Of a DNA stretch of 64,000 nucleotides, positions 12,001 to 21,289 are shown piece by piece (positions within the stretch are counted from its first letter, which is position 1; every line of letters begins with the position of its first letter). A program made the position numbers and the translations under genes. The notes below the pieces were generated by a model. That model had not been told where the DNA came from, searched no databases, and worked only from the letters and a program-made list of their open reading frames with translations. The stretch lies in assembly GCF_954871325.1 (NCBI RefSeq), contig NC_088778.1, forward strand, positions 13,419,666 to 13,483,665, read 5' to 3'. The DNA is from Gordionus sp. m RMFG-2023 (lineage: Eukaryota; Nematomorpha; Gordioida; Chordodea; Parachordodidae).

Positions 12001-14389
12001 CGCGTAGTTTAGCCAAAAAAAAAATTTTTAAAAAAAATTTTTTTTTTTAATTTTTTTTTATTAATACCATTTTCTGAATCTCCTTAAAAAGCTAAACATG
12101 AATCTGCTTTTATTTTTAAAAAAAAACGGTTTTTTGACCGGGGACGCATAGTGTTTTTGAAAAAAAAAGTGTTTTTTGAAAAAATCACTAAGTTATAATT
12201 ATAAAATAGTTTAAAATATAATATTTACATATTCTGTATTCTTTTAATGAGCTAAATATGAATATGTTTTGATTTTTTAAAAAAACTGTATTTTGACCGG
12301 GGACGCGTAGTTTACCCAAAAAAAAATTTTTTTTTTAAATTTTTTTTTATTAATACCATTTTCTGAATCTCCTTAAAAAGCTAAACATGAATCTGCTTTT
12401 ATTTTTTTAAAAAAACGGTTTTTTGACCGGGGACGCGTAGTGTTTTTGAAAAAAAAAAGTGTTTTTTGAAAAAAATCACTAAGTTATAAAATAGTTTAAA
12501 ATATAATATTTACATATTCTGTATTCTTTTAATGAGCTAAATATGAATCCGTTTTGATTTTTTTAAAAAAACTGTATTTTGACCGGGGACGCGTAGTTTA
12601 TTTTTTAAAAAAATAAATTTTTGTAAATTTTATATAGTTACCGTATTTTTTTTAAATTAAAAAAAACATTTTCTAACTCATCTTATAAAGCTAAATAAGA
12701 TTTCCTATTAATAATTAATAAAAATAAGTCGTTTTGACCGGGGACGCGTAGTTTTCGGGGACGCGTATTTTAGTCATTCCCTATCATTGAGTAATTTTAT
12801 TTTTCTAATGTACCAAAACCATTATTAAAATAAAAGATTTAATAAATTGATTTTTAACTCAGCTTATTACACAAATCCCAAAATTTAACAAATTTTTTTT
12901 ATATATAAATAGGCAAAACAAAAATATGTTGAACAATATTTATTTTATTTTAAAAGTTTAGAATGTGAGTGTATTCCAGATGTTTCTCTCAAATATCTTT
13001 CCTTTCCTACTAGCGTACATTTAACTCTAATGTAGCTTATATTTTATTATGTAAGTTTAAATTGTTTTAGATATATCTGATATTGCCATGGCTTAATTAC
13101 AAGCTAATAGTTATTGTAATTTTATTTTAGAAAGATATAACAATATCAATCAAAATAAATTTTTAGTCAACACCTAGCTGATGATTTACTAGATTAGATC
13201 AATAAATGCTAACTCATCATTATCAAATCAATTATATTTTCATAATCTTTTTAGATTTACGAATAATATAAATATATAATCTTCTATTACAAAAAAAATA
13301 GTAATATATACCTGCTTTATTTGTCAAAAATATTATGTTTTTTGGATCTAATTCAATTGCTTTATCATAATGATTGATGGCCATTTCAAAATTTTTATTT
13401 TTATATGCTTCATTTCCTAAGTCCTTTTCTTTTAAGGCCTAATAATATTATAAGGTTGATTATCAGGCTTTTATAAAACTTTTATTTGATCATCACTTAA
13501 ATCAACAGACATTTTTTCAGGTTTTTTTGACTGATATTTAGCACTGGAATTATTCTTGCTAGTGTGATTTTTTGAATTAATATGATTGTTAAACTCAGTA
13601 TCATCATCATCTGCTTCCATCGAAGTCATATCAAGACCTAACAAAACACTGAGAGTAGTCATTAATCGCGGGTCTTGCAACTTTCTTTTAATGAAAATAT
13701 AATTATTTTAACATATAAAAAAATATATTACGATGAAAGAACTTTAGGATTATTTTGCAATTCTGAAAGCATGGCCAAAAAATCTGGTTGACACATATAT
13801 GATTTAGTTCTTGGGTCATTTCTAAGTTTTTCATAAACATTTGGTCCAGAAAATGGATTAGGAAATGGACTGTTATCAAAATGGGTTGATTCTACATTCA
13901 TATATGTAATAATTTAAAATATATAATTTACCTATCTTTGCTTTTCTTGTTTCTTCTAAACCTTGTAATAATTGAACATTGTCAGGGTTTCTCTCTAATC
14001 CTTGAGTGTAAATTTTTTCAGCTTCCTCATATTTTTTTAAAAACATAAGTGCAGCACCTTTTCTTGAATATCCCTATAAATAATTTGACTTATATTTACT
14101 ATAAATTCTGATACTTTTGGCCAATCAGGTTTAATCTCAATAGTTTTTTCAGCATCCTGAAGTGATTCATTATACCTCCCGATTTTGGCCAAAGCAGCAG
14201 ATCTATTGCTATAAAGAACATGATTATTTGGATCAAGTTTGATAGCTTCAGAATAAAAATTATATGCCTCTATATTTCTTTCTTCGGCCAAAGCTTTGTT
14301 ACCCTTTTCTTTAAGCTCATTAACTGTCTAAGAAAATATATTAGTAAATAAAAATAAACATTGATAAATTTTACTCCAGATGACATCAT
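6018..14389 (-). CDS. STIP1: Hsp70-Hsp90 organising protein (Hop/STI1), 5' and central exons
   Basis: Cytosolic co-chaperone that bridges Hsp70 and Hsp90 through TPR domains. Nine exons, minus strand: 14389-14375, 14327-14115, 14073-13932, 13891-13732, 13684-13480, 13438-13312, 6439-6337, 6288-6168, 6114-6018. All have GT-AG borders and matching phases, giving 394 codons so far. TPR1 carries all five carboxylate-clamp residues (K11, N15, N46, K76, R80, each three above the human number). The DP1 segment around [15 protein letters not shown] follows. TPR2A also keeps its clamp (K250, N254, N285, K322, R326). The last exon reads into the linker before TPR2B. TPR2B and DP2 exons were not found down to base 1, so the gene probably runs off the left edge. 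The start is ATGATG at 14389. Introns 1-5, 7 and 8 are 40-53 bp; intron 6 is 6872 bp. Confidence 0.93.
9833..9905 (+). other. tRNA-like block in left foldback arm
   Basis: A box-like GGCTCATTGGTTAGAACG is followed by the perfect B box GAGTTCGAATCC and a 3' end TTGCCA. A 5' acceptor strand complementary to the 3' end is not present, and the anticodon stem pairs poorly. It is therefore a tRNA pseudogene or SINE head rather than a working tRNA. The mirror copy is at 11046-11121. Confidence 0.55.
10559..10967. mobile_element. 409-bp inverted-repeat element nested in the foldback right arm
   Basis: Perfect 14-bp ends GGTTAATGATGCTT and AAGCATCATTAACC are flanked by ACTTTCCTA at 10550-10558 and 10968-10976, a 9-bp direct repeat as produced by Mutator-like transposases. 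The insertion interrupts right-arm sequence that is continuous in the left arm, so it is younger than the foldback insertion. Inside it is a minus-strand tRNA-like head (10770-10845). Confidence 0.8.
10770..10845 (-). other. tRNA-derived SINE-like head
   Basis: On the minus strand it reads GGCTCTATGGCCTAGTAGGC, an A-box-like start, then CCGGGTTCGAATCCCGG, a perfect T arm with B box. The segment between has a GAGC...GCTC hairpin, but no clover-leaf acceptor stem is seen. It could give RNA polymerase III promoter activity. It is not called as a functional tRNA. Confidence 0.5.
11046..11121 (-). other. tRNA-like block in right foldback arm
   Basis: This is the inverted counterpart of 9833-9905, with the same B box (GAGTTCGAATCC on the minus strand) and the same TTGCCA end. 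It differs by a few bases around the A box (GGATCAATGGTTAGAACG). The 5' acceptor side is again a run of G. Confidence 0.55.
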
Positions 14390-14569
14390 TTTTTTAAATT
14401 TTAGTCGAGAATTTTCGCAAGGATGGATCAAAATATCAATAGTACTAAAATCTAACGATTGACAATTAATCTGTCATATGTTAAACACGTGATAAGATGC
14501 CAAATTGTGAAGTTATCTAATATTTTATCAAAAGTTAAATAGCAAAAGAATAATTAACTCTTAAAGTGT
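14390..14569. other. STI1 upstream region
   Basis: This is the stretch between the STI1 start codon and the gypsy-like fossil. Apart from the possible heat-shock element at 14403-14417 I see no clear promoter motif, so the STI1 promoter is either very short or lies within repeat sequence. Confidence 0.5.
14403..14417. promoter_or_regulatory. Possible heat-shock element upstream of STI1
   Basis: AGTCGAGAATTTTCG can be read as three inverted 5-bp units (nTTCn variant, nGAAn, nTTCn), two of them perfect. It lies 14-28 bp before the STI1 start codon. STI1 genes are heat-inducible in yeast and animals, which makes a site here plausible. In AT-rich DNA two adjacent units occur by chance fairly often. 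Confidence 0.3.
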
Positions 14570-16330
14570 TCTGTAATAAATTGTATTAAATGTTATTTCT
14601 TATATATAATATAAAAAGAATGGAACATTCGAATTAATAAATTGATGTGATGATGGTGAAAATAATTACTTAGATGGAGAAAATAATCTTTTAAATGAAG
14701 AAAATAATTCTATAAACGAAGAAAATAATTCCTTAAATGGAGACTCAGAAAATTTGGCAGATAAAAGAAAATTGGCGGATTTATCTACGATTAAATTTAA
14801 TAAATTCGATGGCGAATCTTCTATTTTTTGATATATTTCTCAATGGGAAGGGAAGCCAGTTTTTGGTTACAAAACGTAAGCTCATCTGAATGTCAATATA
14901 AAGATATATTTTTAACATTTTTTGGCAATAAAAATATTGAGTTGGTGGACCGTTCTTGTTATCCTGATTAGATTGAAACTTAATCTTTTAAGGAAATTAA
15001 CTTAATATGTTTTAATTTATTTAAACCGAAATCAAAAACTTTTGCTTCTAGATTTGATTTCTTAGACTACGAATAACAACTGAAACCATAACTGAGCAGA
15101 TAAAATTAGAAACAATTCGCAAGCGTTGTCATTATCTTAATGATATTGACGAGCGTTTGCGTGATCAGTTTTAGGTTGGCATGGAAATGCTGGGATTGGA
15201 AGGAGATCTTAGAGCTCTATATCCCGACGGTCTTGATAGAGATAATAATGTATTGACTTTTCAATTTATTCTTAATCTGGCATTAGCTTCTAAGCGAGCA
15301 GATAAAGAAATAGCAAATAAAAATATGCCTGTTGTTAATAAGATTAATGATAATATAATAATAATTATAAACATCCAATTAAAACGACTACTTTTAATAA
15401 AGCTATAATAAAGTCAAATACAATAATACATTTGATAAAGAGAATTATAAATACAATAAATATGATAAAGATTATAATAAACTTAAATGTTAATGTGGGA
15501 TTATTCATAACCGAGAAGTGAATGTCCAGCTACAAATGCGGCAAGTAATAAATGTAAAAATATTGGTCATTTTGCAGTTTGTTGTAAATCAAAATTTAAA
15601 TTATATAAAAATGTCATTGATTCTATTCATAATATATGGAAGATTCAACAAAATCGAGAGAATCGAGCAAAATTAACAGCAGAGATAAATGGGTTAAATG
15701 TTGAATTTGATTTTGACACTGGTGCAGAAGCGTCATTGATAGAAATTGATAAATTTGGTCAACACTATTGAAAAAAAAAATGTTGCTTAACACTAGATTC
15801 TAGAATTCGAGATTTGATTAATAAACATCAATAAATTTTTGATGATAAGATGGGACATATAGGTGATTTTTCGGTGAGAATATTAAAGGATTGGAAATCT
15901 AACTTTAAAATGTTTGAAGGAAATGTAATAAATTGTATTTGTTATATGTTAGTAACTTTATATTCTTTTTAACGATATATTCGTATTGTATTAATCTACT
16001 TTTTCATTTTAGATAATGAAGGTTTAAGGCGATTGTTTGATATATTATATTTTGTAAATTGGATAACGTGATTTTATATGATAGACTTTTTTCCATGATT
16101 GATTTACCTTATATATAAAAAGAAATCTTATATAATAAAATTTATCAGTTAATTCTATTTATAAATATTGAATAAAAGACGTTATTCTAAAATATTAATT
16201 CTCTCAAGACCGTTTATTGACAAGACTTTTCCCCACTTATCAACAGTATTAAATGTTATTTATTATATATTAAATAAAAAAAAGAACGGAACATTCGAAT
16301 TAATAAATTTATAATGATGTGATAATATTG
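14570..16330 (+). mobile_element. Ty3/gypsy-like fossil with gag, zinc knuckle and protease remains
   Basis: Gag-like sequence begins near 14660 with short acidic repeats. A CCHC-type knuckle region follows around 15490-15600, then a retropepsin motif (FDFDTGAEASLIE) near 15700-15740. A putative 3' LTR starts TGTAATAAATTG at about 15926 after a purine run, contains a TATA-like box and AATAAA, and ends near 16249. Leader-like sequence around 14600-14650 recurs at 16250-16330. The element is broken in many places and has no reverse transcriptase. It is old. Confidence 0.7.
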
Positions 16331-16859
16331 AAAATAATAAAACGATATGTATTAAAATAACTAATAAGTCGTCGTGTCGTTTTATTAAATGTTCCATATC
16401 TTATTATGTTTGTATAATTTAAATAATATATTATATTTTAATATATTATGATAAATTTTATGAATTTATACCACAAATTATATAACATATTTATTATAAG
16501 AAATTTGTTTAAACAAGCTTCTTGATTACCTTAATAAAATTGCAAAAATAATATTAATAAAAATGTTAATACACTTGATTTTTTCAAATGATTATATTTA
16601 ATTCATATTAAATTTATTTTCTAATATAATATTTTTTTTTATGTGATATCGAAAGAAATCAAAATGCCTAGATTATTCCTTATTTTTAAACTCTTATAAA
16701 GTGATATAACATTTTTACTCCCAATAATTGTTGCACTATATCATTAATATTCATATTAAAATTTATAATGTTTTATTACACAAGTCTAATAAATTAAAAG
16801 TTATAGAATAAAATATATTGTAATTTCCATTAATTAATTTTATACATTTTACTTTCCCC

Positions 16860-17010
16860 CAAAAATAGCCTATACTGACATATGTTAGCCGGGTTTGGAA
16901 CCGAATCGGACTAACGTATAATTTTCGGAACCTTAACCCAATCGTTATAAAGAAATATAAAAAGAGCAAACCGAACTGTTATAAATATTTAGAACACGTT
17001 AAAACCGGTT
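16860..17010. repeat. AT-rich repeat with AACCG motifs
   Basis: The motifs GGGTTTGGAACCGAATCGG and AACCGAACTGTTATAAATAT resemble pieces at 19990-20160 (CCGGAACAAACTGG, AACCGATATAAAT, CGAACCGCTATAC). It is probably a decayed MITE family. No ends were resolved. Confidence 0.35.
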
Positions 17011-17179
17011 CATAGCTAATTTTAAAAATAATTATTAACCAAAATTGAAATTTTAATATTCCTTGGGGCAATTTAAGTTAGTGATTTCCTTTCAAATTAA
17101 AATTTATTTACAAAATTAAATTGCCTCTTTGTATTAATAAGTTTATTGTTTTTACTTTATGTACTCAATTTAATAGAAA

Positions 17180-18236
17180 CATTGGCGTACGCAGCGGGGG
17201 GGGGGCAGGGGGACAATCCCCCCCCCCAAAGCCAAAAAATGCAGATGCCGGATTATATTTTTCAAAAATATTATTGTTAATATTAATTTATATTTGTTAA
17301 TATTTATTACTATCTCATATATATATATATTTAATTACATTTATTTATCACATTCATCTACTAAGTTATTTTATCAATTAATTTCGATTTCAAGTTTTCC
17401 TTAGCGTAATTTACCTGCTATTTAAAAATTTTAGTGGCGTAATATTTATCTAAATTTCTAGTTAAATAATAATTATCTCTGAAACTCCTTGTCCAACAGG
17501 GAGAAAGAAATTGCAAGCTTCTCCAACGAGATCGAGTCTCGGCCATCAAGCAGTAACAGCTTTTATGGAGTTAGAAGAGCCGATTATTAATGCTATTACT
17601 GAAATATCACAATGGCTTGAAAGAAATATTTCCTCAGAAGCAAAATTATTGGATTCAATACTTATTCCAAATTTTTTTTCTCATTAGAATGTATTATTTA
17701 ATTATACAACTTTATGTAATACTTTTCAAAAACATAACATTGACTTGATTAAGAAGATGAGAATAGCGGAGAGCATTTTATTAGAACTCAAGGAAATTTG
17801 ATGAAGAATTTCATATTTTATATGTTATTGTTGAGTCAAAAGCAGAGGTATACGAGTTTAATATTTGTTCCCTCGACTTGCAGCAAGCAAGCTCATCGTC
17901 AAAACATTAATATAGGATCAGTAAAAGAGTATTATAAAACAAATGTTTCATCTCCCAACCTTTTTCATATGGTGATAGAAAAAAAATATAAATATTTGTT
18001 AGATTTTTATCATGAAGATGTTAAAATATCTTATGATGCCTTATTAGCTGAATAACTATGATTTAAAGATTAACTATGGTTGATACAGTCCCAAAAAATG
18101 CTATGGATGCTTTGCATTATTTCAAACACATTTTAGATTATACTCCCAATGTATTAAAATGGTTATATATATTAGCAGCTCTTTAGTAAACTAATGAGTG
18201 AACATTCTCTTTTTTAAGAAGAATAACAGAGCTTTG
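17180..18236 (+). mobile_element. hAT transposase remnant (ZMYM2-like type)
   Basis: A 5' end of the type TGGCGTACGCAGC followed by a G run lies at about 17184. Coding remains then run to a hATC dimerisation region (DALHYFKHILDYTPNVLKWL, then TFSFLRRITELC at 18196-18230). In between are GRKKLQASPTRSSLGHQAVT and CSKQAHRQNINIGSVKEYY, as in ZMYM-type hAT proteins. Several stops and frame changes make it non-functional. The family match is from memory. Confidence 0.65.
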
Positions 18237-18516
18237 CAGAGGTACTATTTGCAGGACATGGCCCAGATTTTTTTTTTAAATTTTTTTCGGCCCGGATTTT
18301 TTGAAAATAAAATTTTCAGGCCCGGCCCGAATTTTTAAAAAAAAATTATATTTATTTTTGATTTTTATAGCTAATAATGGCGATTTCAAATATTTGGTTT
18401 TAAAATATACAGCTCGGCCCGGGTGTTTTTTTATAAAAAAATTACGGGCCTCGCCCGTGTATATTTAAAAAAATTAAAATACGGTCCGGCTCGGGGGCTG
18501 GGCCTGCAAGTCTGTG
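18237..18516. mobile_element. hAT-type MITE, GGCCCGG-rich
   Basis: It begins CAGAGGTACTATTTGCAGG and ends GGCCTGCAAGTCTGTG, with GGCCCGG-rich inner flanks in inverted orientation and an AT-rich centre. The ends suit hAT elements. No clear 8-bp duplication was found. It abuts the transposase remnant at 17180-18236. A partial relative is at 4130-4315. Confidence 0.6.
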
Positions 18517-18999
18517 AAAAACATACCTATGAAATACAAAATCTGAAAGTAGATTGAATGATTTGAATCTTTTGAATATTCATAGGCATTTAACGTCAAG
18601 GAAGGATAGATAATTGAAAAATTAGCTCAAAACATACAAAATACAATTATTCCTAAGAAACTTTTTGTGTATTAATTTATATTTCCAACATTTAAATTTT
18701 TTATAATTTGTATATTTTAAAAGCTCAAAAAATTCAAATTTCAATTTTAGGTCATTTAAGTGATTCATATCGTGGGTTATATTCACTTTATATTTTATAA
18801 TTCACATTTATTTTATAGTTTTTCAATGCCGGTTTTATATAATTTTTTTAATTCACATTAGTTTTAAATTGTTTATTAGAAAAGTTATTAGTCCTAATAA
18901 ATTTATGCTTAGTATTTTTAATTAACAATTATATTTCTTAAAAAATTTTATTATCCCCCTCCAGACCAAGGCAAATTACTAATTAATTAGATAGGAAAT

Positions 19000-19600
19000 A
19001 ATCTTAAACACAAAATTATTGGCTAAATTAACTAGGTGTTTATTCCCAACCAGATTAGAAAAACGATGATTCCAACCTTCGCATTGATTAGCGTGCGTTC
19101 TTCATCGGATGGAGTGCTCTCATTCACGTTCCAGGTTGGAGGAAATCGAGGCCCAATTTGACGTGTCTGGAATTGAGAATTGCTTTTTGTGACCTCCCTT
19201 GGTACTCCATTGATGTAATTTTTATCGAAATATTCAAGAATATCCTTACCATTGCTCGGAGTAACCGATCTAAGGAATGCCATTGCATTGCCATCACATA
19301 AAGGAACAAATTCTAAGCTGTCCATCATGGCACAAAAGAAGCTTAGGGCTTCATCGGTTCAGTATTGGCTTTCCAGACCTAGCTTTTGATTTTTTCTATG
19401 GGTACTTTGACACAAATGGTAAAAGCATCCTCTGATTATGATGTGATTCCCTAATTGAAAAAATAAATATTAATAATCATACCAATGACAGTTTTAACCG
19501 CGCTCATAGCAGACTTTTCGAAATCCATGTATATATATATATATAATGGATCAGGAAATAAATCCCGTTCTTGACATTTAGACATTATTACTTCTAATAT
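19000..19600 (-). mobile_element. Mutator-like (MULE) transposase remnant
   Basis: The minus strand encodes FYMDFEKSAMSAVK at about 19520-19480. A separate frame encodes ILEYFDKNYINGVPREV and then GPRFPPTWNVNESTPSDEERT at about 19250-19080. This is the order seen in the C-terminal part of MULE transposases (YF..YI.G.P then RFPP..WN). The frames disagree, and neither termini nor a target duplication were found. Confidence 0.6.
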
Positions 19601-19827
19601 TTTTTCGTAAGTATTTTTTGTTTTTTTTTTGGAGTTTAATAGCTGTTAATGATTGTGGCATTCGCTTTAAAAAAATTAAGTGAAAATTGAGAAGAAAAAA
19701 ATTGAAATAAGATCAGAAAAATAAAGATTAACAATGACTTAAAGCAAAAATGGGAAGAAAAATATAAATTGAGAAAAAAAATTAAAAAATAACGATTTTC
19801 TCTTTTTTTTTAAATTTTTTTTCCATG

Positions 19828-19950
19828 TGGGGTTTTTTTCTGGGGGTTTTTTTTAAATGGGGTTTTTTCCGGGGGTTTTCTTTCCATGGTGTTTTTTTCC
19901 GGGAGTTTTTTTTCCATGGGGTTTTTTTCCGGGGGTTTTATTTCCTAATT
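19828..19950. repeat. 30-bp GGGGTTTTTTTCCGGGGG minisatellite
   Basis: Four imperfect units of about 30 bp, each GGGGTTTTTTTCCGGGGGTT plus a TTTCCAT-type tail. The T-rich and G-rich blocks alternate on one strand. It is non-coding. Confidence 0.8.
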
Positions 19951-20321
19951 ACCATGTTAAATGATATGATTAATTTTTTTAAAAAAATTAAATTTATAAA
20001 AACCGGAACAAACTGGAAAGGGCCGATATAGATTTTAAATAGGTACGAACCGATATAAATTTTTCAAAAAAAACCAGAATGGAACAAAACCTTTATAATA
20101 TTTCAAACTAAAAACAAGAAAGAGTCGAACCGCTATACATAACGGTTCGAAGCCCTGTATGTTTGTTCTTTCTGACCATTAAAAATTATAAAAAGTTTCA
20201 TTTAAAAAATTTTATAATAGAAAACTTTTGTTACTTATTTCATTAAATTTTTAAAATGAATACGCAAACAAAAAATTTATATTTATAAATTAGAATAATG
20301 CATTAAATTTGCATGTATTTA

Positions 20322-20540
20322 TTGTTGTTATTGTTGTTATAAAGTCCGATTTTTAAAAACGGCTTTTAAAAATCTAACCAAAATAATATTATGAAAGCCT
20401 GGAGAGATTTAGCTTATAGACGGCAGAAGGGTTTGGACCTCTATTTGCTAAATCTAGAGGCTTATATAATATTATTTTGGATAAAATCCTAATTGGTCCA
20501 TTTTAAAAATTGACTCAAATTGGGCTTTTTAACATAATAT
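20322..20540. mobile_element. Small palindromic MITE, family A copy 2
   Basis: This is the same architecture as 2453-2663, with outer blocks AAAGTCCGATTTTTAAAAAC and TTGACTCAAATTGGGCTTTT. The inner part GTTTGGACCTCTATTTGCTA is shared with copy 3 at 24608-24822. Confidence 0.65.
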
Positions 20541-21289
20541 GTATCTACTAACAAGACTCGATAAATTATTAACAAAACACCAGTATAACTATTTATAAAT
20601 ATTTATATGCAACTTTACATAGACTAAATATCAAGACAAAAATATCACAAAAACGGCCTTCCATCTTTTGATTACACAATCCATTTATGCTTAGCAGAAT
20701 ATAAGGAAAATTCTCAAAACCCCTACTCCAATTTCGGCTTTATAACTATATAATTCTGAATTTTTGATTCAGGAACCAAAGTTTTTCTTTTCTATTTTAT
20801 TTATTATATTTTTGTTGTTGAATTTTATACAGTCGTGTTAATCTAATTATTATTGAATCCATCATGGTATCATCGGTCTAGAATTAAAGTACTCCACTTG
20901 TAATCTTTAAGATTTTTGAGTTAGGAGTTTATTTTAATTGGTTAATTTTCACTAAATTTAAAAATATTCCATTTTTAGCGATGTCAAAGCACTATCAATT
21001 TTGGCTATATATGCACACTCTATGATGTTATAATATTCTACAACCACCGCACCTTTTGAGTTATATAAAAAAAATTACTATAAAATATGTATGTAAAAAA
21101 TTATCAGTTAAATATTGGCATAATATTTTATTCAACGAAATTATCAATAAAAAAATTAAAATTATATAAAGATTGCATATTTTATATAACTTGATGATTT
21201 ATAGTAGTTAGATCTGTTTATTTTGCTTTTATTTAATAAATTCTCATAAATAAAATTGAAATGGAGTATTTTTATCAAAAATATTTTTA

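Larger units (their letters stand above)
8121..12789. mobile_element. Giant foldback (long inverted repeat) element with 8-bp target duplication
   Basis: TATCATTG occurs at 8121-8128 and again at 12782-12789, and the element lies between them (8129-12781, 4653 bp). Its ends, GGGAATGACTAAAATACGCG and the complement, open two inverted arms of about 1.9 kb (8129-10043 and 10479-12781, the latter split by a 409-bp insertion), with a loop of about 435 bp. The outer part of each arm is a tandem array of about 300-bp units, each with the motif ACGCGTCCCCGGTC. Nine copies were counted in the left arm and about nine in the right. The inner part of each arm carries a tRNA-like block. No transposase was seen, so it is non-autonomous. 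An 8-bp duplication fits hAT or P-type transposition; long arms built of subrepeats recall Drosophila FB, TU and Galileo elements. It sits inside STI1 intron 6. Confidence 0.9.

Noticed and set aside
19825-20031. 68-codon reading frame rich in Gly/Phe
   Set aside because: It is simply the translation of the 30-bp GGGGTTTTT minisatellite.
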